This document shows positions 24,269 through 33,281 of a DNA stretch of 64,000 nt, piece after piece (the stretch's first letter is position 1; each line of letters begins with the position of its first letter). The position numbers were made by a program, and so were the translations under genes. Location of the stretch: the NCBI RefSeq assembly GCF_001458335.1, contig NZ_CYTO01000007.1, positions 40,819 through 104,818 of the forward strand, read 5' to 3'. The stretch is from Cognatishimia activa. Its GTDB lineage: Bacteria > Pseudomonadota > Alphaproteobacteria > Rhodobacterales > Rhodobacteraceae. The notes under the pieces were generated by a model. That model did not search any database and was not told the DNA's origin. It worked only from the letters and a program-made list of their open reading frames with translations.

Positions 24269-25672
24269 ATGTCCCCCAAAACACTCTATGACAAAATCTG
24301 GGATGCGCATGTTGCGCATGAAGCGGAAGACGGCACCTGCCTGCTGTATATCGACCGCCACCTTGTACACGAGGTGACCAGCCCACAGGCCTTCGAAGGC
24401 CTGCGTATGGCCGGTCGCAAGGTACACGCGCCAGAAAAAACCATTGCCGTGCCGGATCACAACGTTCCGACCACTGCGGGTCGCGAAGACCCAGCTCAGA
24501 TGACCGAAGAAAGCCGCATCCAAGTGGACGCGCTGGACAAGAACGCCAAAGAATTTGGCGTGCATTACTATCCAGTGTCTGACGTGCGTCAGGGCATCGT
24601 GCACATCGTTGGCCCAGAGCAAGGTTGGACCCTGCCGGGCATGACCGTTGTTTGCGGCGACAGCCACACTGCGACCCACGGCGCTTTTGGTGCGCTGGCA
24701 CATGGTATCGGCACATCTGAAGTTGAACATGTTCTTGCGACACAGACTCTGATCCAGAAGAAGTCCAAGAACATGAAGGTCGAAATCACTGGCAAACTGA
24801 AGCCGGGTGTGACCGCGAAGGACATTACGCTGGCCGTGATCGGCGAAACTGGCACCGCAGGCGGTACAGGTTACGTGATCGAATATTGCGGTGAAGCGAT
24901 CCGTGATCTGTCCATGGAAGGCCGTATGACTGTCTGTAACATGGCAATCGAAGGCGGCGCACGCGCAGGTCTGATCGCGCCGGATGAAACCACTTTTGAA
25001 TATTGCAAAGGCCGCCCACACGCTCCGAAAGGCGCAGCTTGGGAACAGGCGTTGGAATACTGGAAGACACTCTTCACTGACGAAGGCGCGCATTTTGATA
25101 AAGTCGTGACCTTGAAAGGCGAAGACATCCAGCCGGTTGTGACCTGGGGCACATCCCCTGAAGACGTACTGCCGATCACTGGTGTGGTTCCAAACCCAGA
25201 AGATTTCGAGGGCGGCAAAGTCGACGCGGCCCGTCGCTCCATCGAATACATGGGTCTGACACCGGGCCAAAAACTGGACAGCATCGAGATCGACACGGTC
25301 TTTATCGGTTCCTGCACAAACGGCCGGATCGAAGATCTGCGCGCTGTTGCAGACATCGTGAAAGGCAAAAAGATCGCTGTGAACCGGGCGATGATCGTAC
25401 CGGGCTCTGGCCTCGTTCGTGCGCAAGCCGAAGAAGAAGGTCTTGCAGAGATCTTCACCGAGGCTGGCTTTGAATGGCGTCTTGCGGGCTGCTCTATGTG
25501 TCTGGCGATGAACCCAGATCAGCTGTCTGAGCACGAGCGTTGTGCCGCAACATCCAACCGGAACTTCGAGGGTCGCCAGGGCTACAAAGGCCGCACGCAC
25601 CTCGTGTCCCCAGCGATGGCTGCTGCAGCTGCTCTGACCGGGAAGCTGACCGACGTTCGCGAGCTGAGCTAA
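24269..25672 (+). CDS. leuC: 3-isopropylmalate dehydratase large subunit
   Basis: A 467-residue aconitase-family subunit that with LeuD isomerises 2-isopropylmalate to 3-isopropylmalate in leucine synthesis. The [4Fe-4S] ligands are seen in [14 protein letters not shown] and in [12 protein letters not shown]; the N-terminal [20 protein letters not shown] is also typical. The ATG at 24269 ([14 protein letters not shown]) is taken because GGAGAGG sits just upstream. Codon use is strongly biased. The antisense strand of this gene is open for 494 codons as a side effect and is not a gene. Unusually, leuD does not follow directly: a glycosyltransferase lies between. Confidence 0.96.
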   Translation: MSPKTLYDKIWDAHVAHEAEDGTCLLYIDRHLVHEVTSPQAFEGLRMAGRKVHAPEKTIAVPDHNVPTTAGREDPAQMTEESRIQVDALDKNAKEFGVHYYPVSDVRQGIVHIVGPEQGWTLPGMTVVCGDSHTATHGAFGALAHGIGTSEVEHVLATQTLIQKKSKNMKVEITGKLKPGVTAKDITLAVIGETGTAGGTGYVIEYCGEAIRDLSMEGRMTVCNMAIEGGARAGLIAPDETTFEYCKGRPHAPKGAAWEQALEYWKTLFTDEGAHFDKVVTLKGEDIQPVVTWGTSPEDVLPITGVVPNPEDFEGGKVDAARRSIEYMGLTPGQKLDSIEIDTVFIGSCTNGRIEDLRAVADIVKGKKIAVNRAMIVPGSGLVRAQAEEEGLAEIFTEAGFEWRLAGCSMCLAMNPDQLSEHERCAATSNRNFEGRQGYKGRTHLVSPAMAAAAALTGKLTDVRELS

Positions 25673-25691
25673 GTCAGGCGGAGCGAAGCAA

Positions 25692-27068
25692 ATGTCTGCC
25701 AACCCAACCCCAAAACGCCCGCGCGTTCTGGTCATTGCCGAAGCCGCGAACCCTGAATGGGTGAGCGTGCCTTTGGTTGGTTGGTCTTTGGCACATGCGC
25801 TTCGCGACGTTGCTAACGTGCATCTGGTTACTCAGATCCGCAACCAAGAGGCCATCGAACGGGCAGGCTTTGTTGAGGGCGAGGATTTCACCGCAATTGA
25901 TACAGAGTATCTGGCGGCCCGCGCCCACAAGATTGCCGAAAAAGTTCGTATGGGATCAAACCGCGGTTGGACAACCGTGCGTTTGATTGAAAACCTGATC
26001 TACCCTGCGTTTGAACGCAAAGTTTGGGCGCAGTTCAAAGATCAGATTACCTCTGGCGGATTTGACATCGTGCATCGCGTCACCCCGCTCACGCCCACCG
26101 TGAACAGCCTGCTTGCACGAAAGTGCAAACGGGCTGGCGTGCCCTTTGTCATGGGACCGCTCAATGGTGGTGTCCCTTGGCCGCGCGAATTCCGCGAAGC
26201 ACAGGTGCGGGAACGCGAATGGCTGTCTTTTGTACGCTCTGTCTACCAACTCAACCCAGCCCGGACACGCAGTCTGGGCAATGCCTCCGCGATCATCGTG
26301 GGGTCCCGCCATACTCAGTCGGAAATCCCGAAGCGCTTTCAGGACAAGGTGGTTTACATCCCTGAAAACGCGATCAGTCGGGATCGGTTTGCGATCAGCA
26401 CGCCCCCGAAAGCGGGCGATGTGATGCGGGGCTGCTTTATCGGTCGTTTGGTGCCCTACAAGGGTGCTGACATGGCGATCAAAGCAGCGGCGCCGTTGAT
26501 GAAAGAAAAGCGTTTCGCGCTGGATGTCATCGGCGATGGGCCGGAGTTGGAGCCGCTCAAAGCCTTGGCCGCAGAGCTTGGCGTCACTGAACAAGTGACC
26601 TTCCACGGCTGGGTTGCCCATGAAGATGTGCAATCCGTCGCGCGCCAGTCACAGCTGTTTATATTCCCCTCTGTGCGGGAATTCGGCGGCGGGGTGGTGC
26701 TGGAAGCCATGGCACTGGGTCTTGTTCCAGTGATCTGTGACTATGCTGGCCCCGGCGAGCTTGTTGGCGGTGACACCGGCTATAAGATCGAGATGGGTAC
26801 GCGCGAACAGGTCATCGAACGGCTTCAAACGCAGCTGAGTGAGATCTGCGATGCACCAGAGCAATTGGCCGAAAAATCCGCCGCTGCTTTAGACAAGGTG
26901 GAGCAATTCTTTACTTGGCCAGCAAAAGCCAACCAAGTGCGCGACGTCTATGATTGGGTTCTGACAAATGCAGCAAAGCCAAACCCACTGAAACACCATG
27001 TGTCGACGCTGACCGGCGGCGACCACACACAAATTGAAACACACGTTCCATACACCGTTAGTTCCTAA
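25692..27068 (+). CDS. Glycosyltransferase family 4 (GT-B), between leuC and leuD
   Basis: A 458-residue GT-B glycosyltransferase. The C-terminal half shows the GT4 signature: GCFIGRLVPYKGADMAIKAA, DVIGDGPELEPL, the EX7E nucleotide-sugar motif in REFGGGVVLEAMALGLVPV, and GPGELVG. The N-terminal acceptor-binding half is less conserved (RVLVIAEAANPEW, DIVHRVTPLTPTVNS, MGPLNGGVPWP). No signal peptide or membrane helix. It lies 19 bp after leuC and 9 bp before leuD, so it is transcribed within the leucine operon though no direct link to leucine synthesis is evident. Acceptor and sugar are unknown; the codon use is less biased than in leuC. Confidence 0.85.
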   Translation: MSANPTPKRPRVLVIAEAANPEWVSVPLVGWSLAHALRDVANVHLVTQIRNQEAIERAGFVEGEDFTAIDTEYLAARAHKIAEKVRMGSNRGWTTVRLIENLIYPAFERKVWAQFKDQITSGGFDIVHRVTPLTPTVNSLLARKCKRAGVPFVMGPLNGGVPWPREFREAQVREREWLSFVRSVYQLNPARTRSLGNASAIIVGSRHTQSEIPKRFQDKVVYIPENAISRDRFAISTPPKAGDVMRGCFIGRLVPYKGADMAIKAAAPLMKEKRFALDVIGDGPELEPLKALAAELGVTEQVTFHGWVAHEDVQSVARQSQLFIFPSVREFGGGVVLEAMALGLVPVICDYAGPGELVGGDTGYKIEMGTREQVIERLQTQLSEICDAPEQLAEKSAAALDKVEQFFTWPAKANQVRDVYDWVLTNAAKPNPLKHHVSTLTGGDHTQIETHVPYTVSS

Positions 27069-27077
27069 GGAGGCACT

Positions 27078-27683
27078 ATGGACAAGTTTACAACACTGAC
27101 AGGTATCGCCGCGCCTATGCCGCTGGTGAATATCGACACCGACATGATCATCCCAAAGGTGTTCTTGAAATCCATCCAGCGTTCTGGCTTTGGCAAGAAC
27201 CTGTTTGACGAGATGCGTTACAACCGCGACGGCACTGAAATCGAAGATTTCGTACTGAACAAACCGCAATACCGCAGTACAGAAATCCTGATTGCCGGTG
27301 ATAACTTTGGCTGTGGCTCCTCTCGTGAACACGCACCATGGGCGATTGCGGATTTCGGCATCAAATGTGTGGTCTCCACATCTTTCGCCGACATCTTTTT
27401 CAACAACTGCTTCAAGAACGGCATCTTGCCTGTGGTTCTGCCACAAGAGCAGGTCGACATTCTAATGGCGGATGCGGAAAAAGGCGAAAACGCACGCATG
27501 ACCGTTGACCTGGCGGCACAAGAGATCACGACGTCCGATGGCGAAGTGATCAAATTCGACGTCGACCCGCACCGCAAACATTGCCTGCTGGAAGGTCTCG
27601 ATGACATTGGCCAAACAATGCAGAAAAAAGCATCCATCGACGCGTTTGAAGCGCAAGCCTCCGCCGCACGTCCTTGGGTTTAA
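27078..27683 (+). CDS. leuD: 3-isopropylmalate dehydratase small subunit
   Basis: A 201-residue swivelling-domain partner of LeuC. Family segments are [20 protein letters not shown] at the N-terminus, [17 protein letters not shown] and [25 protein letters not shown] precedes the ATG by six bases. The protein is full length for the family. A long GC hairpin lies 32 bp after the stop, consistent with this being the end of the leuC-GT-leuD transcript. Confidence 0.95.
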   Translation: MDKFTTLTGIAAPMPLVNIDTDMIIPKVFLKSIQRSGFGKNLFDEMRYNRDGTEIEDFVLNKPQYRSTEILIAGDNFGCGSSREHAPWAIADFGIKCVVSTSFADIFFNNCFKNGILPVVLPQEQVDILMADAEKGENARMTVDLAAQEITTSDGEVIKFDVDPHRKHCLLEGLDDIGQTMQKKASIDAFEAQASAARPWV

Positions 27684-27714
27684 ATCTGAACTCATCTTGT
27701 TTTGAGGACCTCAA

Positions 27715-27742
27715 AAGAGCCGCCCCGAATGGGGCGGCTCTT
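27715..27742 (+). terminator. Hairpin terminator after leuD
   Basis: AAGAGCCGCCCC (27715-27726) and GGGGCGGCTCTT (27731-27742) form a perfect 12-bp stem with a GAAT loop. The T-run is short, but the stem is strong and well placed. Confidence 0.7.
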
Positions 27743-28108
27743 AACGTTTGTGGCGCAAATAAGGCGCTCTCAGATGCGCATAACTCGCTCAAATCCGACG
27801 CTTCAAAACAGAGATCGTGCTTAAATTTTGGAATATGCGATCTCTTTTGCGAAATAATAATGCATGAGCAGATGCCCCTAGAGGCATGGATTCTTGCACT
27901 TTTTTCCAAAAATTGGTGCAAACGCGCACCACTTTGGCGGCTCAACCCCAGATATTGGGAGCAATTCCAAACTAACAGTTGAGCGCAAGACCAAAACACG
28001 GCACGATTAGGGCAAGAATGAGGCAGATCTGTCAAAACTGACAGAATCTCAAGTTGGAAACAGCACGCGGCATTGAATCGTGGCGGTCCAGTTTGAAGGG
28101 AAAGAGCA
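27743..28108. other. Noncoding stretch with several stem-loops
   Basis: No convincing gene. It holds several inverted repeats: AGAGATCG (27810-27817) with CGATCTCT (27838-27845) followed by TTTT; TTGCAC near 27894 with GTGCAA near 27916; and TCTGTCA (28028-28034) with TGACAGA (28039-28045) separated by AAAC, operator-like and about 65 bp before the next start. It may contain the promoter of the downstream membrane protein gene and possibly a small RNA. Confidence 0.4.
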
Positions 28109-28942
28109 GTGCTCACACAATTTATAAGCGCGATCACACGCGCGGTCTTGGTCGCATTTTTAGTAGCCCTTCCGGCGCTACTCTTGCCCAATGTCAGCTC
28201 GGATTCCTCTCAAGTCGTTATTTTGGTTGCGCTCTTCGCCGCAGTTTTGGTGTTCATTGAGTATTACGCCACCTATCCTAGCATCGTAGAGTTCCGCTAC
28301 GCGCCACCCTTTAACCGTTTGCGCTATGCGGCCGTCCTTATCACCGTTTTCACGATCACCTCGGTCTACCGCCATGCAGCCGACCCCAATGCTTTGAACG
28401 GTCTGCTCCGCGCGATCTCGGCTCTGGCCGGCAATATGCTAGACTTTCCCTACTCACCTGTTCGCTTGGTCATCCTGACACTTCCTGCGGATGCCTCCAT
28501 CAGTGACGTGACCTTTGTGCGGCTAGCTGCAGGTACGGCCTATCTCTTTTCCCTGATTGGGCTGGGGGTCTTTTATTTTATCGTTCGCGTCCTGGATTGG
28601 CCTGCACGCAATGGTGCTTTCAACGTCTGGATCAACCTGCCCCTATTTGATCCAACCGTAGGCGGCGACGTCTTGACCCGCCTGACTCGCGACGGACGCC
28701 TTAACATCGCGTTAGGGGTTCTCATGCCATTTTTGTTCCCGGCATTTGTGAAAGCGATTTCTGACATTGCGAACCCGCTGCAATTGACGAACCCGCAAAC
28801 ACTGATTTGGACGGTGGCAATTTGGGCATTCTTCCCAGCTGGCTTGGTCATGCGCGGTATTGCGATGACCCGGATCGCCACGATGATCGGCGAAAACCGC
28901 AAGCGCGCTTACGCCGTTGCGCAGGGTTTGCAGCCGGTCTGA
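28109..28942 (+). CDS. Polytopic membrane protein, unknown function
   Basis: A 277-residue protein with about six membrane segments: AVLVAFLVALPALLLPNV, VVILVALFAAVLVFIEYYAT, AAVLITVFTITSVY, LAAGTAYLFSLIGLGVFYFI, LNIALGVLMPFLFPAFV and LIWTVAIWAFFPAGLVMRGI. A cytoplasmic loop between helices 4 and 5 contains LDWPARNGAFNVWINLPLFD, unusually rich in aromatic and proline residues. The start is GTG at 28109 with GAAGGGA upstream. No family recognised. Its 3' end overlaps the next gene, an exported protein with an endonuclease/phosphatase fold, suggesting the two work together. It lies between leuD and leuB. Confidence 0.7.
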   Translation: MLTQFISAITRAVLVAFLVALPALLLPNVSSDSSQVVILVALFAAVLVFIEYYATYPSIVEFRYAPPFNRLRYAAVLITVFTITSVYRHAADPNALNGLLRAISALAGNMLDFPYSPVRLVILTLPADASISDVTFVRLAAGTAYLFSLIGLGVFYFIVRVLDWPARNGAFNVWINLPLFDPTVGGDVLTRLTRDGRLNIALGVLMPFLFPAFVKAISDIANPLQLTNPQTLIWTVAIWAFFPAGLVMRGIAMTRIATMIGENRKRAYAVAQGLQPV

Positions 28943-29922
28943 TCCTTTCCGCGACTGTAACAGTCGCCGACCCCATCCGCATCGCGATCTTTAACACTGA
29001 ACTGAAGCAACGCGGCCCCGGTCTTCTTTTGCGCGACATTCAACGACTGACACCACAAGTCCGTGCCGTCGTGGAACTCATCAAATCCTATGATGCAGAT
29101 ATCTTGGTATTGCAGAGCATCGATTACGATTACAAAAACCAAGCGGCGAAGGTTCTCGCCCAGCTGATCTCAGATCCAACCACCCCTTACGCATACATCT
29201 ACGCTCCCTTCCCAAACAGCGGCATACCGTCGGGATTGGACATCGATGGTGACGGCCGCAACGATGGCCCCCGCGATGCTCAAGGCTATGGACGGTTTCC
29301 TGGACAAGGCGGTATTGCGGTTTTCTCGCGGTTTGAGATCGACAGCCAAAACGTCCGAGATTTTGGGACACTCCTTTGGCGCGACGTCTCAGCATCCAAG
29401 TCACTTGAACAGCTCCTTCCGAAAGACGCGATCCCAATCCAGCGGCTTGCCTCAGTCGGCGCGGCGGCGGTCCCCATCAGGATAGACGGTCGCACTCTCT
29501 GGATCCTGACCCATCATGCGACCCCTCCGCTTTTTGACGGCCCCGAAGATCGAAACGGCTACCGAAACGCTGCGGAAAACCAGTTCTGGCAATTCTACCT
29601 TGATGAGGTGTTCGGCGACGTACCGTCTGATCCTTTCATTTTAGCGGCACAGCTCAATGTCGATCCCTCGCGTGGCCAAGGCCAGAAGGCATCATTGAAT
29701 AGTTTCCTCCGGGACGATCGATGGTCAGACCCATTCTCAGAATTAGCGGCTGAAAACCGACATACAGCAATTTTTAAAACCGCCGGAAAACTGCGCCTAA
29801 GCTATTTGCTACCCTCAACGGGCTTGCAGATTCTGGACTTCGGCACTTCAAAAACCATCCCCCAAAACGATGATGTGAGACATAGTCGCCACCGGCTTCT
29901 CTGGATCGACGTTGATTTCTAG
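28807..29922 (+). CDS. Endonuclease/exonuclease/phosphatase-fold protein, degenerate site
   Basis: An exported protein of the EEP (DNase I-like) superfamily, up to 371 residues. IAIFNTELK, ADILVLQSIDYDY, LWILTHHATPP, PFILAAQLNVDP and SRHRLLWIDVDF line up with the five catalytic blocks. Several key residues are changed: the QE glutamate is S, GDFN is AQLN, and the SDH aspartate is R, while the first Asn and the histidines remain. Activity is therefore doubtful. A signal-peptide-like stretch (FAAGLILSATVTVA-DP) occurs about 40-55 residues in. No ATG precedes it: the only starts are TTG at 28807 or 28822 inside the upstream membrane protein gene, with which it overlaps by over 100 bp. The exact start is unresolved. 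Confidence 0.65.
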   Translation: MDGGNLGILPSWLGHARYCDDPDRHDDRRKPQARLRRCAGFAAGLILSATVTVADPIRIAIFNTELKQRGPGLLLRDIQRLTPQVRAVVELIKSYDADILVLQSIDYDYKNQAAKVLAQLISDPTTPYAYIYAPFPNSGIPSGLDIDGDGRNDGPRDAQGYGRFPGQGGIAVFSRFEIDSQNVRDFGTLLWRDVSASKSLEQLLPKDAIPIQRLASVGAAAVPIRIDGRTLWILTHHATPPLFDGPEDRNGYRNAAENQFWQFYLDEVFGDVPSDPFILAAQLNVDPSRGQGQKASLNSFLRDDRWSDPFSELAAENRHTAIFKTAGKLRLSYLLPSTGLQILDFGTSKTIPQNDDVRHSRHRLLWIDVDF

Positions 29923-30022
29923 GAAATTGATGTTGCAAACCCCACAATCGCCCTTCATTTCTTGATCTTTCCACGCGCAGAAGCTAGGCAGCGGCAAGCA
30001 TATTTTTGAAGGATGAATGAAC

Positions 30023-31132
30023 ATGAGCAACCCATCTCTGTTGATCTTGCCTGGTGATGGCATCGGCCAGGAAGTCATGGCTCAGGTCCGTCGCATCGTA
30101 GAGTGGTACGGCGACAAACGCGGTCTGAAATTTGACGTCGAAGAAGACCTGGTGGGCGGTGCAGCTTATGACGCCCACGGCACACCTTTGCATGACGACA
30201 CAATGGCGAAAGCTCAAGAAGCAGACGCCGTTCTTTTGGGTGCTGTTGGCGGCCCAGCCTATGACGATCTGGACTTCTCTGTGAAGCCAGAACGCGGTCT
30301 GCTTCGCCTGCGCAAAGAGATGGACCTGTTTGCGAACCTGCGCCCAGCGCAGTGCTTTGATGCGCTCGCAGATTTCTCTTCCCTGAAACGTGACATCGTG
30401 TCTGGTCTGGACATCATGATCGTACGCGAGCTGACCTCTGGCTCTTACTTTGGAGAGCCACGCGGCATCTTCGAAGAAAATGGCCAGCGCGTCGGCATCA
30501 ACACACAACGCTATACCGAAGCTGAAATCGACCGGGTTGCGCGTTCTGCGTTTGAACTGGCACGCCGCCGCAACAACCGCGTTGTGTCCATGGAAAAAGC
30601 CAACGTTATGGAATCTGGCATTCTGTGGCGCGAAGTCGTGGAAGCGGTACACAAAGCAGACTACGCGGATGTAGAACTGTCCCACATGTACGCAGACAAC
30701 GGCGCAATGCAGCTGGTCCGCGCGCCTAAGCAGTTCGACGTGATCCTGACCGACAACCTGTTCGGCGATATCTTGTCTGACTGTGCGGCGATGCTGACCG
30801 GTTCTCTGGGCATGCTGCCATCCGCGTCCTTGGGCGCACCGATGGAAAACGGCCGTCCAAAAGCGCTTTATGAACCGGTACACGGCTCTGCGCCTGATAT
30901 CGCGGGTCAAGGCAAAGCAAACCCATGTGCATGTATCCTCAGCTTCGCAATGGCGCTGCGCTACAGCTTTGACCAAGGCGACGAGGCAACCCGTCTGGAA
31001 ACTGCGGTGCAGCAAGTGCTGGCAGATGGCGTACGCACCGGTGACCTGATGCAAGCGGACGACGCGCAGCCAGTGAGCACTGCCCAAATGGGTGACGCGA
31101 TCCTAGCGGCACTGGACGCGTCTCTGGCGTAA
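30023..31132 (+). CDS. leuB: 3-isopropylmalate dehydrogenase
   Basis: A 369-residue NAD-dependent beta-decarboxylating dehydrogenase converting 3-isopropylmalate to 2-oxoisocaproate (after decarboxylation) in leucine synthesis. Typical segments: [26 protein letters not shown], the substrate-binding [19 protein letters not shown], the metal-binding [20 protein letters not shown] and [20 protein letters not shown] 30023 is preferred because AAGGA lies nine bases upstream; ATG 30017 is only three bases from it. Codon use is strongly biased. A strong terminator follows. Confidence 0.96.
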   Translation: MSNPSLLILPGDGIGQEVMAQVRRIVEWYGDKRGLKFDVEEDLVGGAAYDAHGTPLHDDTMAKAQEADAVLLGAVGGPAYDDLDFSVKPERGLLRLRKEMDLFANLRPAQCFDALADFSSLKRDIVSGLDIMIVRELTSGSYFGEPRGIFEENGQRVGINTQRYTEAEIDRVARSAFELARRRNNRVVSMEKANVMESGILWREVVEAVHKADYADVELSHMYADNGAMQLVRAPKQFDVILTDNLFGDILSDCAAMLTGSLGMLPSASLGAPMENGRPKALYEPVHGSAPDIAGQGKANPCACILSFAMALRYSFDQGDEATRLETAVQQVLADGVRTGDLMQADDAQPVSTAQMGDAILAALDASLA

Positions 31133-31158
31133 ACGCCAAAATATTAAAGTAAAAGAAG

Positions 31159-31185
31159 CCGGCGCCGTTCAAGCGCCGGTTTTTT
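31159..31185 (+). terminator. Rho-independent terminator of leuB
   Basis: CCGGCGC (31159-31165) and GCGCCGG (31173-31179) pair around a seven-base loop and are followed by TTTTTT (31180-31185). Confidence 0.9.
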
Positions 31186-31272
31186 CATTCGGGGATCTCA
31201 ATTTGAGCGCTTGTGAGGTCGCACTCTTGGGCGTAAGGAAATGTTAGCGATATCGCCAAGAATGGAGTCCCC

Positions 31273-32223
31273 ATGACCCCGACCAACAACCTCAAAGGCG
31301 CCCTGCTATCTTTGGGTGCGTTCTCAATCTACGCCACACATGACGTGATCATCCGGTATTTGGGTGGCACCTACTCTCCCATGCAAATCCTGTTTTTTGC
31401 GGGGCTCTTGGCGTTTCCGCTGATCACACTCATGATCGTCACCGATGGTCGAAACAGCACGGTGCGCCCTGTGCATCCATGGTGGGTGGCGATGCGCAGC
31501 GCGACAATGGTGGGCGGTGGCGTCTTCGGCTTCTACGCATTCTCGGTCCTGCCGATGGCGCAAGTCTATGCAATGCTGTTCACCGTACCGCTGCTGATCA
31601 CGCTGATGGCAATTCCGATATTGGGAGAGCGCGTCGGTATCCACCGTGCAGGCGCGGTGATCCTTGGATTGGCTGGCGTCTTGATCGTGGTTCGTCCCGG
31701 TGTCGACCCGCTTTCATTGGGGCATCTGTCAGGTTTTGCAGCCGCACTTTGTGTGGCGTTACAATCAGTTGTTGCCCGACGCATCGGCAATGACGAAAGC
31801 CAGATTGTGATGATGCTTTATCCATATGCTGCGATTTTTGTGTCGATGGGTGTCGCACTGGCGTTTGTTTATAAGCCGATGCCTTTGATTGATTTCACCG
31901 CCACAGGCGGCATCGCCGTATTGGGGTTCATCGCCGCAATGATGCTGGTCACGGCCTACCGCGCAGGTGAGGCGGCAATCGTCGCTCCTATGCAATATAG
32001 CCAAATCATCTGGGCGACGATTTTTGGCTATATCTTCTTCAATGAAAGTCCGGACTTTCAGACGTTGCTTGGAGCGAGTGTGATTATCGCAAGCGGGATC
32101 TATATTCTTGTTCGCGAGGCCGTGGCAGGCAACTCAGAGAATACGCCGGTCCTTAGAAACCGCTCGCGCGCCATCGCGCCTGGGGGATTCAGGATATCGC
32201 AGGCCCTTAAACGTAAGCCCTGA
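31273..32223 (+). CDS. EamA/DMT-family transporter
   Basis: A 316-residue protein with ten predicted membrane helices in two EamA repeats. Repeat 1 starts LKGALLSLGAFSIYATHDVI and ends VILGLAGVLIVVRPG; repeat 2 begins LSGFAAALCVALQSVVARRI and ends TLLGASVIIASGIYILVRE. Members export or import small metabolites such as amino acids or nucleosides; the substrate cannot be predicted. The tail after the last helix is polar and about 45 residues long. The gene stands alone after the leuB terminator and is convergent with the ABC transporter operon. Confidence 0.88.
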   Translation: MTPTNNLKGALLSLGAFSIYATHDVIIRYLGGTYSPMQILFFAGLLAFPLITLMIVTDGRNSTVRPVHPWWVAMRSATMVGGGVFGFYAFSVLPMAQVYAMLFTVPLLITLMAIPILGERVGIHRAGAVILGLAGVLIVVRPGVDPLSLGHLSGFAAALCVALQSVVARRIGNDESQIVMMLYPYAAIFVSMGVALAFVYKPMPLIDFTATGGIAVLGFIAAMMLVTAYRAGEAAIVAPMQYSQIIWATIFGYIFFNESPDFQTLLGASVIIASGIYILVREAVAGNSENTPVLRNRSRAIAPGGFRISQALKRKP

Positions 32224-32230
32224 CAATCCC

Positions 32231-32273
32231 GAAAAGAAAAAGGGCCACCGGTGGATGCATTGCCCGGTGGCCC
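32231..32273 (-). terminator. Terminator of the sugar-type ABC transporter operon
   Basis: On the minus strand, GGGCCACCGG and CCGGTGGCCC (32242-32251 and 32264-32273) form a perfect 10-bp stem followed by TTTTTCTTTTC. On the plus strand no T-run follows, so it acts mainly for the minus-strand operon. Confidence 0.88.
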
Positions 32274-32303
32274 AATCTGCTTCTGAACCAGAAGACTTTA
32301 TTC

Positions 32304-33257
32304 TTAAAAGACTTTGTTCGGGTCGTAGCGCTTGAACGCTTCTTCTTTTGTGACCAGACCAGAGTAAAGCGGGGTGATATTTGGCAGCTCGGCGCCCGCC
32401 AGCATCGCCATCAGGTGATGGAACCCAACTCGACCGATCTCATCACTGTCATTTACTGCGGTTGCGATGAAGTTAGAGCCGTCACGCATCATCTCACGCA
32501 AGCTGTCTTTACCCGCATCAGAGGCACCGAACACCATCTCCGCGCCACGACCAGCGTCCGCTGCCGCTTTTTGCGCGCCTAGACACATAGAGTCGTTTTC
32601 GCAGAACACGCCGTCGATCTTGTCAAACTTCGCTAGCATATCGGACATAACTTTGTAGCCGCCATCAACGCCCCAGCCACCAAAACCAGGTGCGACGGTG
32701 ATCTTCATATCAGGGCTAGAACCAAGTGCCGCTGTAAAGGCTTCGGTGCGCGCGATACCAATGGAGTTATCCGCAGGACCACCTTTGATCACCAAGATGT
32801 CGCCCTTGCCGCCCAGATGCTCCTCCATATGGTCGCCAATAACGGTGCCCATCACATCATTCTGCGCACCTACCCAGTTCCATGGGGTAGACAGGTTTGT
32901 GTTTTGCCATAGGCGGTCGACAAACACAGCTGGAATGCCTGCTTCTTCAATGGCGATCAGAGCGGATGGAATGGTCTCAGTCGGACCCGCGCTAATGATG
33001 ATACCGTCCACGCCTTTGGCGATCAGGTCTTCGATGTCGCTGGCCATTTTCGCCGCGTCAAAGCCTGCATCGGTCGAGATAACCTCCACATTGTCAAACA
33101 CGTCAGCTTCGCGATGTACCGCCACATCCATGCCCGCAAAGTAAGGTGCGCCGTAGAACAGGTTGGCCACACCGATGGTGATTTTGTCTTCCGCCCATGC
33201 ACCGGTCGCAGTCAGCGCGAGCGCCGCACATGTCAGAGTTTTCCTGATGGTATTCAT
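32304..33257 (-). CDS. Periplasmic substrate-binding protein, RbsB-like
   Basis: A 317-residue type 1 periplasmic-binding protein (Peripla_BP_4) with a signal peptide cut at GAWA-ED. Two Rossmann-like lobes are seen, including KGVDGIIISAGPTETIPSAL (ligand-cleft segment) and GDILVIKGGPADNSIGIART. It captures the ligand and delivers it to the membrane permease. The ATG at 33257 is chosen over 33272 because GGGAGGAGA lies directly before it. It is the last gene of an operon behind aldehyde dehydrogenase, ATPase and permease genes. The family mainly binds pentoses and hexoses; the real ligand is not known. Confidence 0.88.
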   Translation of the reverse strand: MNTIRKTLTCAALALTATGAWAEDKITIGVANLFYGAPYFAGMDVAVHREADVFDNVEVISTDAGFDAAKMASDIEDLIAKGVDGIIISAGPTETIPSALIAIEEAGIPAVFVDRLWQNTNLSTPWNWVGAQNDVMGTVIGDHMEEHLGGKGDILVIKGGPADNSIGIARTEAFTAALGSSPDMKITVAPGFGGWGVDGGYKVMSDMLAKFDKIDGVFCENDSMCLGAQKAAADAGRGAEMVFGASDAGKDSLREMMRDGSNFIATAVNDSDEIGRVGFHHLMAMLAGAELPNITPLYSGLVTKEEAFKRYDPNKVF

Positions 33258-33281
33258 AGTTTCTCCTCCCATTTCAGGTAT

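Noticed and set aside
24251..25735. 494-codon open frame antisense to leuC
   Set aside because: It mirrors leuC exactly. The strong codon bias of leuC removes antisense stop codons, and the product resembles no protein (cysteine/histidine-rich). Same cause as for other antisense frames here.
27743..28108. tRNA or rRNA gene in the largest gap
   Set aside because: No cloverleaf pattern, TTCGANNC loop or CCA end could be found by eye.
29984..31087. 367-codon open frame antisense to leuB
   Set aside because: Shadow of a codon-biased gene; leuB is unmistakable on the plus strand.
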